From an uncultured Bacteroides sp. (GTDB lineage: Bacteria > Bacteroidota > Bacteroidia > Bacteroidales > Bacteroidaceae): 64,000 nt of DNA. This document shows positions 1-10,886 of the stretch, piece after piece. Both the position numbers and the translations under genes were made by a program. Numbering within the stretch: position 1 is the stretch's first letter; each line of letters starts with the position of its first letter. The DNA lies in contig NZ_CABUHK010000022.1 in the NCBI RefSeq assembly GCF_902491285.1, positions 4,373-68,372 of the forward strand, read 5' to 3'. A model generated the notes under the pieces. It was not told the DNA's origin, did not search any database, and worked only from the letters and a program-made list of their open reading frames with translations.

Positions 1-1
1 T

Positions 2-625
2 CTGGTACTGTTGACGGATATGACCAGCTACGCCGATGCGTTGGCAATCGTGTCCAACCGTATGGACCAGATTCCTTCGAAAGACTCTATGCCGGGTTCG
101 CTTTATTCGGATTTGGCGAAGATTTACGAGAAGGCGGTACAGTTCCCTTCAGGCGGCTCGATTACGATTATTGCGGTGACTACTTTGTCCGGTGGCGATA
201 TTACGCACGCTGTGCCTGATAATACGGGTTATATCACGGAAGGTCAGTTGTTCCTGCGTCGTGACAGCGATATCGGTAAGGTTATTGTCGACCCGTTCCG
301 TTCGTTGTCCCGTCTGAAACAGTTGGTTACCGGTAAGAAGACACGTAAAGACCATCCGCAGGTGATGAATGCTGCCGTACGTCTGTATGCCGATGCCGCT
401 AACGCCAAGACGAAGATGGAAAACGGTTTCGACCTGACGAACTACGACGAACGTACGTTGGCTTTCGCGAAGGATTATTCGAATCAGTTGTTGGCTATCG
501 ACGTCAATCTGGATACTACTGAAATGTTGGATGTAGCCTGGGGCTTGTTTGGCAGATACTTCCGTCCGGAAGAAGTGAATATCAAGAAAGAACTGGTAGA
601 TCAATACTGGCCAAAAGGCGAATAA
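2..625 (+). CDS. atpB: V-type ATP synthase subunit B (3' part)
   Basis: This is the C-terminal roughly 207 residues of the non-catalytic nucleotide-binding B subunit of a V/A-type ATPase. The frame is open from base 2, so the start lies before the window. The stretch LTDMTSYADAL followed by GSITIIAVTTLSGGDITHAVPDNT is the classic end of the nucleotide-binding core, and the rest is the helical C-terminal domain. It sits in the A3B3 head of the rotary enzyme at the inner membrane. Subunits D, I and K follow on the same strand, so it is the 5' end of the visible part of one operon. The family is certain. Confidence 0.95.
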   Translation: MVLLTDMTSYADALAIVSNRMDQIPSKDSMPGSLYSDLAKIYEKAVQFPSGGSITIIAVTTLSGGDITHAVPDNTGYITEGQLFLRRDSDIGKVIVDPFRSLSRLKQLVTGKKTRKDHPQVMNAAVRLYADAANAKTKMENGFDLTNYDERTLAFAKDYSNQLLAIDVNLDTTEMLDVAWGLFGRYFRPEEVNIKKELVDQYWPKGE

Positions 626-668
626 TAATAAACTTGTAATTAATAATTTATCATTAGTAATTAACAAC

Positions 669-1274
669 GTGGCTATAAAGTTTCAATATAACAAAACCTC
701 TCTTCAGCAGCTTGAAAAGCAACTGAAAGTGCGGGTGCGTACGCTTCCTATCATTAAGAACAAGGAAAGTGCTCTCCGCATGGAAGTGAAACGCTGCAAA
801 ACGGAAGCGGCTGATTTGGAGGATAGGCTCGAACAACAGATTCAAGCCTATGAAGCCATGTTCGCCCTTTGGAATGAGTTTGACGCTTCATTAATAAAGG
901 TAAATGATGTTCATCTTGGCGTGAAGAAAATTGCAGGTGTACGTGTGCCGTTGCTCGAAAATGTAGAATTCGAGATACGTCCGTACAGTATGTTTAACGC
1001 TCCCAAGTGGTATGCCGACGGTATCCACCTTTTGGAGGAGCTTGCTCATACGGCAATTGAACGTGAATTTATGCTCGCCAAGCTGAATTTGTTAGAACAT
1101 GCAAGGAAAAAGACCACTCAGAAAGTAAATCTTTTTGAGAAGGTGCAGATACCGGGCTATCAGGATGCATTGCGAAAGATCAAGCGATTTATGGAAGATG
1201 AAGAAAACCTGTCGAAGTCTTCGCAAAAGATCATGAAGTCCCATCAAGAAAAAAGGAAGGAGGTAGAGGCATGA
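669..1274 (+). CDS. atpD: V-type ATP synthase subunit D
   Basis: 201 residues, the usual size for subunit D, the central rotor stalk that couples the A3B3 head to the membrane ring. The sequence is two long charged helices (residues about 10-75 and 120-190) predicted to form an antiparallel coiled coil, as in the family. The start is GTG at 669, giving MAIKFQYNKTSLQQL; no ATG fits better. It begins 43 bases after subunit B, and its stop overlaps the start of subunit I in an ATGA arrangement, which points to translational coupling. Confidence 0.93.
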   Translation: MAIKFQYNKTSLQQLEKQLKVRVRTLPIIKNKESALRMEVKRCKTEAADLEDRLEQQIQAYEAMFALWNEFDASLIKVNDVHLGVKKIAGVRVPLLENVEFEIRPYSMFNAPKWYADGIHLLEELAHTAIEREFMLAKLNLLEHARKKTTQKVNLFEKVQIPGYQDALRKIKRFMEDEENLSKSSQKIMKSHQEKRKEVEA

Positions 1275-3106
1275 TTACAAAAATGAAGAAACTCACATTC
1301 CTGGTTTATCACAAGGAGTACGAAGGATTCCTGAACAGCCTGCGCGAACTTGGTGTGGTTCACATTGTGGAGAAGCAGCAAGGCGCTGCCGATAACACGG
1401 AACTGCAAGAGAATATTCGCTTGTCCAACCGCTTGGCGGCTACTTTGAAGTTGCTTCAGAATCAGAAGCATGAAAAGAATGCTGTGATTGCTGCGGAAGG
1501 TGGAACGGCTGCCCGCGGTATGCAAGTACTGGACGAGGTGGACGCCCTGCAGACGGAACACGGAAAGTTGTCCCAGCAGTTACAAAGCTATGCGAAAGAG
1601 AAAGAAGCGCTGGAAGCTTGGGGTAACTTTGAACCGGACGGTATTCAGAAACTGAAAGATGCCGGTTATGTGATCGGTTTCTATAGCTGTTCGGAAGGAA
1701 ACTACAAAGAAGAGTGGGAAACGGAGTACAATGCAATGATTGTAAACCGCATTTCTTCCAAAGTATTTTTCGTGACCGTAACGAAGGCCGGACAAGAGGT
1801 GGACTTGGATGTGGAGCAGGCGAAACTGCCCGCATACTCTCTGTCGCGTCTTGAAGCGCTTTATGATACGACCGAACAGGCGATTGAAGAGAATGAAAAG
1901 CAGCTCGTCGCACTTTCCGAGACGGATATTCCTTCTTTGAAGGCAGCTATAAAGGAATTGCAGAGTCAGATTGAATTTTCTAAAGTCGTATTGAGTTCCG
2001 AACAGACTGCCGGTGACAAACTGATGCTGATTGAAGGATGGGCTCCTGCTTACAGCAAAGTGGAGATAGAGGCTTATCTGAATGACGCGCATGTATATTA
2101 TGAGATTACAGATCCGATGCCGGGTGATGATGTGCCTATCCGACTGAATAATAAGGGATTCTTTGCCTGGTTCGAGCCGATTTGCAAGCTGTATATGCTT
2201 CCGAAGTATAATGAACTGGACTTGACCCCGTTCTTTGCCCCGTTCTTTATGATCTTCTTCGGGCTTTGTCTGGGAGACTCGGGCTACGGTTTGTTCTTGT
2301 TCCTGGGAGCTACGGCATATCGCTTACTGGCAAAGAAGGTAACTCCGTCAGCGAAGTCGATTATTTCGCTGATACAGGTCTTGGCTGTTTCAACTTTCTT
2401 CTGCGGTCTGCTGACGGGTACATTCTTCGGAGCGAATATCTATGATTTGGACTGGCCTATTGTTCAGCGTCTGAAACATGCTGTCCTGATGGACAACAAT
2501 GATATGTTCCAGTTGTCGTTGATTTTGGGTGTTATTCAGATTCTGTTCGGTATGGTACTGAAAGCTGTGAATCAGACGATTCAGTTTGGGTTCAAATATG
2601 CAGTAGCAACGATTGGATGGATTATCCTGCTGGTTTCAACAGCCGTTTCGTTTTTATTCTCTTCTTCGGAGATGTTGCCGAGCGTGTTGTGGATAGGAGG
2701 TACGGCATATAAGGTTGTTCTGTGTATCTCAGGTGCTATGATATTCTTTTTCAATAGTCCGGGAAAGAACATATTTATGAATATCGGACTCGGTTTGTGG
2801 GATTCATACAACATGGTTACCGGCTTACTTGGAGACGTTTTGTCCTACGTTCGTTTGTTTGCCCTCGGACTCTCCGGTGGTATCCTGGCGGGAGTATTCA
2901 ATAGTCTGGCAGTAGGTATGAGTCCGGATAATGTAATAGCAGGCCCTATCGTGATGGTGCTGATTTTCGTTATCGGTCATGCAATCAATATCTTTATGAA
3001 TGTGCTCGGTGCAATGGTTCACCCGATGCGTCTGACATTCGTTGAGTTCTTCAAGAACTCCGGATACGAAGGCGGTGGCAAGGAGTACAAGCCGTTCAGA
3101 AACTAA
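1271..3106 (+). CDS. atpI: V-type ATP synthase subunit I
   Basis: 611 residues, matching the family (equivalent of eukaryotic subunit a). Residues 1 to about 300 are a cytoplasmic, coiled-coil-rich region that acts as peripheral stator. From about residue 320 there are seven or so membrane segments, including FFAPFFMIFFGLCLGDSGYG and LLGDVLSYVRLFALGLSGG. The latter segment carries the conserved membrane arginine of the ion half-channels. The start overlaps the subunit D stop by 4 bases. It supplies the ion path next to the K ring. Confidence 0.95.
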   Translation: MITKMKKLTFLVYHKEYEGFLNSLRELGVVHIVEKQQGAADNTELQENIRLSNRLAATLKLLQNQKHEKNAVIAAEGGTAARGMQVLDEVDALQTEHGKLSQQLQSYAKEKEALEAWGNFEPDGIQKLKDAGYVIGFYSCSEGNYKEEWETEYNAMIVNRISSKVFFVTVTKAGQEVDLDVEQAKLPAYSLSRLEALYDTTEQAIEENEKQLVALSETDIPSLKAAIKELQSQIEFSKVVLSSEQTAGDKLMLIEGWAPAYSKVEIEAYLNDAHVYYEITDPMPGDDVPIRLNNKGFFAWFEPICKLYMLPKYNELDLTPFFAPFFMIFFGLCLGDSGYGLFLFLGATAYRLLAKKVTPSAKSIISLIQVLAVSTFFCGLLTGTFFGANIYDLDWPIVQRLKHAVLMDNNDMFQLSLILGVIQILFGMVLKAVNQTIQFGFKYAVATIGWIILLVSTAVSFLFSSSEMLPSVLWIGGTAYKVVLCISGAMIFFFNSPGKNIFMNIGLGLWDSYNMVTGLLGDVLSYVRLFALGLSGGILAGVFNSLAVGMSPDNVIAGPIVMVLIFVIGHAINIFMNVLGAMVHPMRLTFVEFFKNSGYEGGGKEYKPFRN

Positions 3107-3170
3107 AAACTGAAAATTAAAAATTAGAAATCGAGAATTAATATTTTAAGAATTAAACAATAAAAAATAG

Positions 3171-3644
<474 letters not shown>

Positions 3645-3678
3645 TTTTAGCAGGAATATTTCCTATAAAAGACTTTCA

Positions 3679-3728
3679 ATCCCCTTGTGCATGCTGCTTT
3701 GCATGTGCAAGGGGATCTTCTTTTTTCT
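3679..3728 (+). terminator. Intrinsic terminator of the V-ATPase operon
   Basis: A 16-position stem (3679-3694 with 3701-3716, two wobble or mismatched positions, loop tgcttt) is followed by cttctttttt. It lies 35 bases after the atpK stop. Confidence 0.85.
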
Positions 3729-3803
3729 TTGTATGACAACGTTTCTTTCTTCTTCTTAACTCATATTTTTCGCATAAAGTATTATTTTTCAAAGAATAAT
3801 GTG

Positions 3804-3811
3804 TACTTTTG
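3804..3811 (+). promoter_or_regulatory. -7 box of the glycogen synthase gene
   Basis: tacttttg fits the Bacteroides -7 consensus TAnnTTTG. It lies 35 bases before the ATG at 3846 and excludes the longer upstream open frame from 3687 as the true start. Confidence 0.6.
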
Positions 3812-3845
3812 CACTCGCATACTAAAAAGAGTTTTAATATATTAT

Positions 3846-5507
3846 ATGGTAAAAGATTTATTAACCCCCGATTATATCTTCGAGTCCAGCTGGGAAGTAT
3901 GTAATAAAGTGGGAGGGATATACACTGTCTTGTCTACACGGGCAAATACGTTGCAGGAGAAGTTCCGTGACAGAGTTTTTTTTATAGGTCCTGATGTGTG
4001 GCAAGGAAAAGAGAACCCTCTATTCATCGAGTCGGATAATCTATGTGCTGCCTGGAAAAAGCACGCACTTGAAAATGACGAACTTTCTGTCCGTATAGGA
4101 AGATGGAATATCCCCGGTGAACCCATAGTCATTCTAGTCGATTTCCAACCTTTTTTTGAGAAAAAAAACGATATATACACAGAAATGTGGAATCGTTATC
4201 AAGTAGATTCGTTGCACGCTTATGGCGATTACGACGAAGCTTCTATGTTTTCGTATGCTGCGGGCAGAGTAGTGGAGAGTTTCTATCACTACAACCTGAC
4301 AGAAACGGACAAGGTGGTATATCAGGCGCATGAATGGATGACGGGAATGGGAGCACTTTATGTACAGGAAGCTGTGCCCGAGGTGGCTACTATCTTTACG
4401 ACCCATGCTACTTCTATCGGTCGTTCTATCGCTGGTAACAACAAACCGTTGTACGACTATCTCTTTGCCTACAATGGCGACCAGATGGCCGAGGAACTGA
4501 ATATGCAATCGAAACATTCGATTGAAAAACAGACCGCGCACTATGTGGACTGCTTTACTACGGTTAGCGAAATCACCAACAACGAGTGTAAGGAACTGCT
4601 GGACAAACCGGCGGATGTAGTCCTTATGAACGGTTTCGAGGATGATTTTGTGCCGAAAGGAAGTACATTCACCGGAAAGCGTAAGCGTGCGCGTGCCTTG
4701 ATGCTGAATGTGGCGAATAAGTTACTGGGAACAAATCTGGATGACGATACGTTAATTATCGGAACCAGCGGGCGATATGAGTTCAAAAACAAAGGAATTG
4801 ATGTATTCCTGGAATCGTTGAACCGCTTGAACAGAGATAAGAACCTGCATAAGAATGTATTGGCATTTATCAATGTTCCCGGTTGGGTAGGCGATCCCCG
4901 CGAGGATTTGCAGGAACGCCTGAAGAGCAAGAAAAAGTTCGATACTCCGCTTGAAGTGCCGTTCATTACTCATTGGCTGCATAATATGACACATGACCAG
5001 GTACTGGATATGCTGAAATATATGGGAATGGGAAATCGTCCGGAAGATAAGGTTAAGGTTATTTTCGTGCCTTGTTATCTGGACGGTCGCGACGGTATCA
5101 TGAATAAAGAGTATTATGATTTATTGCTCGGACAGGATTTGAGCGTGTATGCTTCTTATTATGAACCTTGGGGATATACCCCGTTGGAAAGCGTAGCATT
5201 CCATGTGCCGACAATCACTACCGATCTGGCGGGATTCGGACTTTGGGTGAACAGCCTGAAAAACCAGCATGGCATTAATGATGGGGTGGAAGTGTTGCAT
5301 CGCTCGGACTATAACTATTCGGAAGTAGCGGATGGTATCAAGGATACGATTACGCTGTTTGCCGATAAGACGGAAAAAGAGGTGAAGGAAATCCGCAAGC
5401 GTGCCGCTGAAGTGGCGGAACAGGCTTTGTGGAAACACTTTATACAATATTACTATGAGGCTTACGACATTGCTTTGCGCAATGCTATGAAGCGTCAACT
5501 GAGTTAA
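3846..5507 (+). CDS. Glycogen synthase (GT3 type)
   Basis: 553 residues. It transfers glucose from a nucleotide sugar to the growing alpha-1,4-glucan in the cytoplasm. The N-terminus FESSWEVCNKVGGIYTVLST is the GT3 (eukaryotic-type) glycogen synthase signature, with VGGIY binding the donor. QAHEWMTGMGALY (about 155-170) and the C-terminal YEPWGYTPLESVAF with the catalytic Glu also match GT3. It differs from the bacterial GlgA (GT5) form. The ATG at 3846 follows a -7 box at 3804. It is followed after 38 bases by alpha-glucan phosphorylase, making a synthesis-breakdown pair. Confidence 0.92.
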   Translation: MVKDLLTPDYIFESSWEVCNKVGGIYTVLSTRANTLQEKFRDRVFFIGPDVWQGKENPLFIESDNLCAAWKKHALENDELSVRIGRWNIPGEPIVILVDFQPFFEKKNDIYTEMWNRYQVDSLHAYGDYDEASMFSYAAGRVVESFYHYNLTETDKVVYQAHEWMTGMGALYVQEAVPEVATIFTTHATSIGRSIAGNNKPLYDYLFAYNGDQMAEELNMQSKHSIEKQTAHYVDCFTTVSEITNNECKELLDKPADVVLMNGFEDDFVPKGSTFTGKRKRARALMLNVANKLLGTNLDDDTLIIGTSGRYEFKNKGIDVFLESLNRLNRDKNLHKNVLAFINVPGWVGDPREDLQERLKSKKKFDTPLEVPFITHWLHNMTHDQVLDMLKYMGMGNRPEDKVKVIFVPCYLDGRDGIMNKEYYDLLLGQDLSVYASYYEPWGYTPLESVAFHVPTITTDLAGFGLWVNSLKNQHGINDGVEVLHRSDYNYSEVADGIKDTITLFADKTEKEVKEIRKRAAEVAEQALWKHFIQYYYEAYDIALRNAMKRQLS

Positions 5508-5545
5508 AGGAAAAATTTATTCATCAATAAGTAAACAAAAACATT

Positions 5546-8110
5546 ATGAAAATTAAAGTTAGTAATGTGAATACTCCCAACTGGAAAGAGGTTACTGTAA
5601 AATCACGTATCCCGGTAGAGTTGGAGAAGTTGTCTGAAATCGCACGCAACATTTGGTGGGCATGGAATTTTGAAGCGACTGAACTGTTTAGAGATCTAGA
5701 TCCGGAACTTTGGAAAGAATGTGGACAGAACCCGGTGCTGCTGTTGGAACGTATGAGCTATGAAAAGCTGGAAACTCTGGCAAAAGACAAGGTGATTCTG
5801 AGAAGAATGAATGAAGTTTATACGAAATTCAGAGATTACTTGGATGTGAAGCCGGATGAAAAGCGTCCGTCCGTTGCCTATTTCAGTATGGAATATGGCT
5901 TGAGTAGCGTCCTGAAAATATATTCCGGTGGTCTGGGTGTGTTGGCCGGTGACTACTTGAAAGAAGCTTCCGACAGCAATGTGGATTTGTGTGCGGTAGG
6001 TTTCTTGTATCGTTACGGTTACTTTACTCAAACATTGTCCATGGACGGACAGCAGATTGCTAACTACGAAGCGCAAAACTTCGGTCAGCTTCCTATCGAT
6101 CGCGTAATGGATGCGGAAGGCAAGCCGTTGGTAGTGGATGTTCCTTACCTGGATTATTATGTTCATGCTAACGTATGGCGTGTTAATGTAGGACGTGTCT
6201 CTTTGTATCTGTTGGATACGGATAATGAAATGAACAGTGAGTTCGACCGTCCTATCACTCACCAGCTTTATGGTGGCGACTGGGAAAACCGTCTGAAACA
6301 GGAAATCCTGTTGGGTATCGGTGGTATCCTGACACTGAAAGCATTGGGTATCAAGAAAGATATTTATCATTGTAATGAAGGACATGCTGCTTTGATTAAT
6401 GTTCAGCGTATCTGTGATTACGTAGCTACCGGATTGACTTTCGATCAGGCTATCGAGTTGGTTCGCGCTTCTTCTCTTTATACGGTTCATACACCGGTTC
6501 CCGCAGGTCACGACTATTTTGACGAAGGCTTGTTTGGTAAATATATGGGTGGTTATCCTGCCAGAATGGGTATCACTTGGGACGACTTGATGGATCTCGG
6601 ACGTAACAATCCGGGTGACAAGGGCGAACGTTTCTGTATGTCTGTCTTTGCTTGCAACACTTCCCAGGAAGTGAACGGTGTGAGCTGGCTGCACGGAAAG
6701 GTTTCTCAGGAGATGTTCTCTTCTATCTGGAAAGGTTACTTCCCCGAAGAAAGCCATGTAGGATATGTGACGAACGGTGTTCACTTCCCGACTTGGAGCG
6801 CAACGGAATGGAAAGAACTGTACTTTAAATATTTCAACGAAAACTTCTGGTTCGACCAGTCTAATCCTAAGATTTGGGAAGCTATCTACAATGTGCCCGA
6901 TGAAGAGATCTGGAAGACCCGTATGACGATGAAGAATAAGTTGGTTGACTATATCCGCAAGTCATTCCGCGATACTTGGTTGAAGAACCAGGGCGATCCT
7001 TCACGTATCGTTTCGCTGATGGATAAAATTAATCCGAATGCATTGCTGATTGGTTTCGGCCGTCGTTTCGCTACTTACAAACGTGCACACTTGCTGTTTA
7101 CCGACTTGGAGCGTCTTTCTAAGATTGTGAACAATCCTGACTATCCGGTACAGTTCCTGTTTACAGGTAAAGCTCACCCGCACGATGGAGCAGGACAGGG
7201 CTTGATTAAGCGTATTATCGAGATTTCCCGTCGTCCCGAATTCCTGGGCAAGATTATCTTCCTCGAAAACTACGATATGCAGTTGGCCCGTCGTCTGGTT
7301 TCCGGTGTTGATATCTGGTTGAATACTCCGACCCGTCCGTTGGAAGCATCCGGTACATCCGGCGAAAAGGCATTGATGAACGGTGTTGTCAACTTCTCCG
7401 TATTAGACGGATGGTGGCTGGAAGGTTACCGCGAAGGTGCAGGTTGGGCGTTGACTGAGAAACGTACTTACCAGAATCAGGAACATCAGGATCAATTGGA
7501 TGCTGCTACTATTTACAGCATTCTTGAAACTGAAATTATGCCGTTGTATTATGCACGCAACAAGAAGGGATATTCTGAAGGCTGGATCAAGGTAGTGAAG
7601 AATTCTATCGCTCAGATTGCTCCTCACTATACAATGAAACGCCAGTTGGATGATTACTTCAGTAAGTTCTATTGCAAGCAAGCTAAACGTTTCGCTGCTT
7701 TGTCTGCTGATAACAATGCGAAAGCAAAAGAAATTGCAGCTTGGAAAGAAGAAGTGGTTGCTAAATGGGATTCTATCGAAATCGTATCTTCAGATACAGT
7801 AGAAGAACTGAAGAAAGGCGACATCGAAAGCGGAAAAGAATATACTATCACTTACGTGATTGATGAAAAAGGCTTGAATGATGCAATAGGACTCGAACTG
7901 GTGACGACTTATACGACTGCTGACGGTAAGCAACACGTTTACTCGGTAGAACCGTTCAACGTAATCAAGAAAGAGGGTAACTTGTATACATTCCAAGTTA
8001 AGCATAGCTTGTCGAATGCCGGTAGCTTCAAGGTGTCTTACCGTATGTTCCCGAAGAACCCGGAACTTCCACATCGTCAGGACTTCTGCTACGTACGTTG
8101 GTTTGTCTAA
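5546..8110 (+). CDS. Alpha-glucan (glycogen) phosphorylase, GT35
   Basis: 854 residues. It releases glucose-1-phosphate from alpha-1,4-glucans using pyridoxal phosphate. An N-terminal DUF3417-like region (about 15-125, containing [20 protein letters not shown]) marks the shorter bacterial and archaeal alpha-glucan phosphorylase branch. The PLP lysine lies in the motif [14 protein letters not shown] (about residue 610). [10 protein letters not shown] and [15 protein letters not shown] are substrate and phosphate site motifs. A tail of about 100 residues (750-854) looks like a beta-rich appendage. It is cotranscribed with the synthase. Confidence 0.94.
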   Translation: MKIKVSNVNTPNWKEVTVKSRIPVELEKLSEIARNIWWAWNFEATELFRDLDPELWKECGQNPVLLLERMSYEKLETLAKDKVILRRMNEVYTKFRDYLDVKPDEKRPSVAYFSMEYGLSSVLKIYSGGLGVLAGDYLKEASDSNVDLCAVGFLYRYGYFTQTLSMDGQQIANYEAQNFGQLPIDRVMDAEGKPLVVDVPYLDYYVHANVWRVNVGRVSLYLLDTDNEMNSEFDRPITHQLYGGDWENRLKQEILLGIGGILTLKALGIKKDIYHCNEGHAALINVQRICDYVATGLTFDQAIELVRASSLYTVHTPVPAGHDYFDEGLFGKYMGGYPARMGITWDDLMDLGRNNPGDKGERFCMSVFACNTSQEVNGVSWLHGKVSQEMFSSIWKGYFPEESHVGYVTNGVHFPTWSATEWKELYFKYFNENFWFDQSNPKIWEAIYNVPDEEIWKTRMTMKNKLVDYIRKSFRDTWLKNQGDPSRIVSLMDKINPNALLIGFGRRFATYKRAHLLFTDLERLSKIVNNPDYPVQFLFTGKAHPHDGAGQGLIKRIIEISRRPEFLGKIIFLENYDMQLARRLVSGVDIWLNTPTRPLEASGTSGEKALMNGVVNFSVLDGWWLEGYREGAGWALTEKRTYQNQEHQDQLDAATIYSILETEIMPLYYARNKKGYSEGWIKVVKNSIAQIAPHYTMKRQLDDYFSKFYCKQAKRFAALSADNNAKAKEIAAWKEEVVAKWDSIEIVSSDTVEELKKGDIESGKEYTITYVIDEKGLNDAIGLELVTTYTTADGKQHVYSVEPFNVIKKEGNLYTFQVKHSLSNAGSFKVSYRMFPKNPELPHRQDFCYVRWFV

Positions 8111-8162
8111 TTGAAAGTAAAGTAGGGGAGAGTGAATCTCCCTGCTACTTTTATATATAAAA

Positions 8163-8204
8163 TCAGCCCCTGCATTCTCAAAGATTGCAGGGGCTGACTT
8201 TTTT
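8163..8204 (+). terminator. Bidirectional intrinsic terminator after the glycogen genes
   Basis: A perfect 12-bp stem (8163-8174 with 8186-8197) is followed by ctttttt on the plus strand. On the minus strand it is followed by ttttatatata, so it also ends the convergent thioredoxin gene. A second short hairpin, agactgt/acagtct at 8212-8237, follows with seven T. Confidence 0.85.
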
Positions 8205-8241
8205 CAATCAAGAGACTGTTTCAATGCATGACAGTCTTTTT

Positions 8242-9345
8242 TTATTTTACAACTTCTGCAATTTTAGCTTGCAGCTCTTCTCCGTGCAGACCGCGGGCGA
8301 TAATTGTACCGTCACCGTCGATCAATACTGTATGAGGAATACTGTTTATAGCGTAGAGTTGTGCACCTTTACTTTGCCAGAACTTCAGGTCGGACATTTG
8401 CGGCCAAGTCATGTTCAGTTTCTTGATGGATTCTTTCCAGGCAGCACCGTCCTGATCGAGAGATACGCCTACGATTTCAAAGTTTTTGCCTTTGTATTTA
8501 GCGTAAGCTTCTACGAGGTTAGGCATTTCGCGGCGGCAAGGCCCACACCAGCTTGCCCAGAAGTCAACCAATACAACTTTGCCTTTGCCTACATAATCAG
8601 ACAGTTTCACTGCTTTTCCATCCGGTGTTTCCATTTCGAAATCAATGAACTTGGTACCTACGGCAGTTTTTTTCTGTGTTTCAGTCAGTTCTTTGATTCT
8701 TACGATTGTTTCATCGTTCTGGAAGTTAGCCGGAACCTGTTGCAGTAATGCTTCGTTTTCGGCAGTAGAGTTATTGTAGAAAGTCTGTTTGAACAAGAAT
8801 ACGCCAACCGGGTTGGTGATGTTCTTCTGTACAGCTTCCTTGATTGCGTTCTCGTACTGTTCCTGCAACTCGGTACCTTCTTTTTGCTTGGCTTCTTTTT
8901 GCTCGTCGCTCAAAGTGGAGTCTCCCATTGATTCGTAGATGGCATTCAGCTTTTTGCTGATGTCATTGATTTTGCTTCTGAGTTCCTGGTAAGCATCGTT
9001 GTTTGCAGTACCGGTGGCAGAGTCATTGCCTTTGGCCAGTGCAACGTTGATTTTCCCGTTTTCGAGGAAGAAATCAACCATCAAAGGTGTTCCGTTTACT
9101 TCACAAGTGACATAACGGCTGACAACGGAATCTTGTGTACCTTTGAAGGTGAAAGTTCCTTTGGAGATTACAGCAGTATCGAGTTTTGTTAAGTTTCTAC
9201 CTGTAGCTTCCTGGAGATAAACGGTGTCACCATCGGCTGCGCCCTCTACTGTACCTGTAACAACATAGCCGGCTTTGTTTCCACCGGTACAAGCCACCAT
9301 ACCCAGGGCTGCTGTTGCAATAACTAAATAAGTTAATTTTTTCAT
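8242..9345 (-). CDS. Thioredoxin-fold lipoprotein (DUF4369 plus AhpC/TSA-Redoxin domain)
   Basis: 367 residues. The signal peptide ends in a lipobox (LGMVAC, Cys at 19), so it is a periplasm-facing lipoprotein. Residues about 28-130 form a DUF4369-type beta domain, followed by a charged helical linker (about 130-200). A ResA/TlpA-like thioredoxin domain (about 230-365) has the active site WASWCGPCRREM. The family reduces disulfides or assists cytochrome maturation, but the substrate is unknown. A -7 box, TATCTTTG on the minus strand at 9378-9385, precedes the ATG. It appears to be a single-gene unit. Confidence 0.9.
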   Translation of the reverse strand: MKKLTYLVIATAALGMVACTGGNKAGYVVTGTVEGAADGDTVYLQEATGRNLTKLDTAVISKGTFTFKGTQDSVVSRYVTCEVNGTPLMVDFFLENGKINVALAKGNDSATGTANNDAYQELRSKINDISKKLNAIYESMGDSTLSDEQKEAKQKEGTELQEQYENAIKEAVQKNITNPVGVFLFKQTFYNNSTAENEALLQQVPANFQNDETIVRIKELTETQKKTAVGTKFIDFEMETPDGKAVKLSDYVGKGKVVLVDFWASWCGPCRREMPNLVEAYAKYKGKNFEIVGVSLDQDGAAWKESIKKLNMTWPQMSDLKFWQSKGAQLYAINSIPHTVLIDGDGTIIARGLHGEELQAKIAEVVK

Positions 9346-9459
9346 GCTTTTGTAAGATTAGTGAATAAATATTTATGCAAAGATAGATTATTTTTCTCTC
9401 GGCCACCGAAAAACACTGTTATATTAGATTAACACGTAGGTGAAAACCGCAGAAATGTG

Positions 9460-9467
9460 TACCTTTG
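9460..9467 (+). promoter_or_regulatory. -7 box of the polyamine transporter operon
   Basis: tacctttg is an exact TAnnTTTG match 16 bases before the ATG at 9484. An in-frame ATG at 9457 lies upstream of the probable transcription start and is therefore not used. Confidence 0.65.
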
Positions 9468-9483
9468 CAACCCAAACTTTAGT

Positions 9484-10875
9484 ATGAATATGCAAGAAGA
9501 TAAATCCATCATTGAGGTGAGCCATGTATCGAAGTACTTTGGCGATAAAACAGCATTGGATGATGTGACTCTGAACGTGAAAAAGGGCGAGTTTGTGACT
9601 ATCCTTGGTCCTTCCGGTTGCGGTAAAACCACGTTGTTGCGTCTCATTGCTGGTTTTCAGACAGCTTCGGAAGGCGAAATCCGAATTTCGGGGATGGAAA
9701 TAACACAAACTCCGCCCCATAAGCGTCCGGTGAACACGGTATTCCAGAAATATGCCCTGTTCCCGCATTTGAATGTTTACGACAATATTGCTTTCGGCCT
9801 GAAACTGAAAAAGACGCCGAAGCAGATTATCGAGAAGAAAGTGAAAGCCGCCTTGAAAATGGTAGGCATGACGGATTATGAATATCGCGATGTCGATTCT
9901 CTTTCCGGTGGTCAGCAGCAGCGTGTTGCCATCGCCCGTGCCATTGTCAACGAGCCGGAAGTGCTGTTACTTGATGAACCGCTGGCAGCGCTCGACCTGA
10001 AAATGCGTAAGGATATGCAGATGGAACTCAAGGAAATGCATAAATCTTTGGGAATCACGTTTGTTTACGTCACTCACGACCAGGAAGAGGCTCTTACGCT
10101 GAGCGATACGATTGTCGTGATGAGTGAAGGAAAGATTCAGCAGATCGGTACGCCGATTGATATTTATAATGAGCCTATCAATTCGTTTGTTGCGGACTTT
10201 ATCGGAGAAAGTAACATTTTGAACGGTACGATGATTCATGACAAGCTGGTACGTTTCTGCGGTACGGAGTTTGAATGTGTGGACGAAGGATTCGGTGAGA
10301 ATGTTCCGGTAGATGTGGTTATCCGCCCGGAAGACCTTTATATCTTCCCCGTTTCGGACATGGCACAGTTGACAGGAGTGGTGCAGACTTCCATATTCAA
10401 GGGGGTGCATTATGAAATGACGGTGCTTTGCGGCGGCTATGAATTCCTTGTGCAGGATTACCATCATTTTGAGGTGGGGGCGGAAGTCGGCCTGCTGGTG
10501 AAGCCTTTCGATATTCATATCATGAAGAAAGAGCGTATCTGCAATACTTTTGAAGGAAAGTTGCTGGATGCCACTCATGTGGAATTCCTCGGTTGCAACT
10601 TTGAGTGTGCTTCGGTAGCGGGTATAGAACCCGACACGAATGTCAAAGTGGAAGTGGACTTCGACAAGGTGATTCTTCAGGATAATGAAGAAGACGGAAC
10701 GCTCACAGGTGAGGTGAAATTCATCCTTTATAAGGGTGACCATTATCATCTGACGGTGTTTTCCGACTGGGACGAGAATGTGTTTGTAGATACGAATGAT
10801 GTATGGGACGACGGTGACCGCGTGGGTATTACCATCCCCCCGGATGCCATTCGTGTAATTAAAATAACCGATTAA
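9484..10875 (+). CDS. potA: Spermidine/putrescine ABC transporter ATP-binding protein
   Basis: 463 residues. It is the cytoplasmic ATPase that powers polyamine uptake. Walker A is GPSGCGKTT (42-50), the signature LSGGQQQR and Walker B VLLLDEP follow, then the D-loop and switch His in VTHDQEEAL. The C-terminal about 220 residues hold TOBE-type beta repeats and appear duplicated ([11 protein letters not shown] and a second block). This makes it about 90 residues longer than E. coli PotA (about 370). Start ATG at 9484 was chosen from the -7 box at 9460. potB follows after 11 bases. Confidence 0.92.
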   Translation: MNMQEDKSIIEVSHVSKYFGDKTALDDVTLNVKKGEFVTILGPSGCGKTTLLRLIAGFQTASEGEIRISGMEITQTPPHKRPVNTVFQKYALFPHLNVYDNIAFGLKLKKTPKQIIEKKVKAALKMVGMTDYEYRDVDSLSGGQQQRVAIARAIVNEPEVLLLDEPLAALDLKMRKDMQMELKEMHKSLGITFVYVTHDQEEALTLSDTIVVMSEGKIQQIGTPIDIYNEPINSFVADFIGESNILNGTMIHDKLVRFCGTEFECVDEGFGENVPVDVVIRPEDLYIFPVSDMAQLTGVVQTSIFKGVHYEMTVLCGGYEFLVQDYHHFEVGAEVGLLVKPFDIHIMKKERICNTFEGKLLDATHVEFLGCNFECASVAGIEPDTNVKVEVDFDKVILQDNEEDGTLTGEVKFILYKGDHYHLTVFSDWDENVFVDTNDVWDDGDRVGITIPPDAIRVIKITD

Positions 10876-10886
10876 CAGGAAAGGAA

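Noticed and set aside
3687..3845. N-terminal extension of glycogen synthase
   Set aside because: It would cross the V-ATPase terminator and the -7 box at 3804-3811; family similarity begins at the ATG at 3846.
5696..6784. 362-codon open frame opposite glycogen phosphorylase
   Set aside because: It is fully antisense to a highly conserved enzyme, has no family motif and no promoter or ribosome site.
8212..8237. Second hairpin after the glycogen genes as a separate small-RNA terminator
   Set aside because: It is too close to the main terminator and no promoter precedes it. It is more likely a backup stop.
9457..9483. Upstream ATG for potA
   Set aside because: It overlaps the TAnnTTTG box at 9460-9467 and would precede the transcription start.
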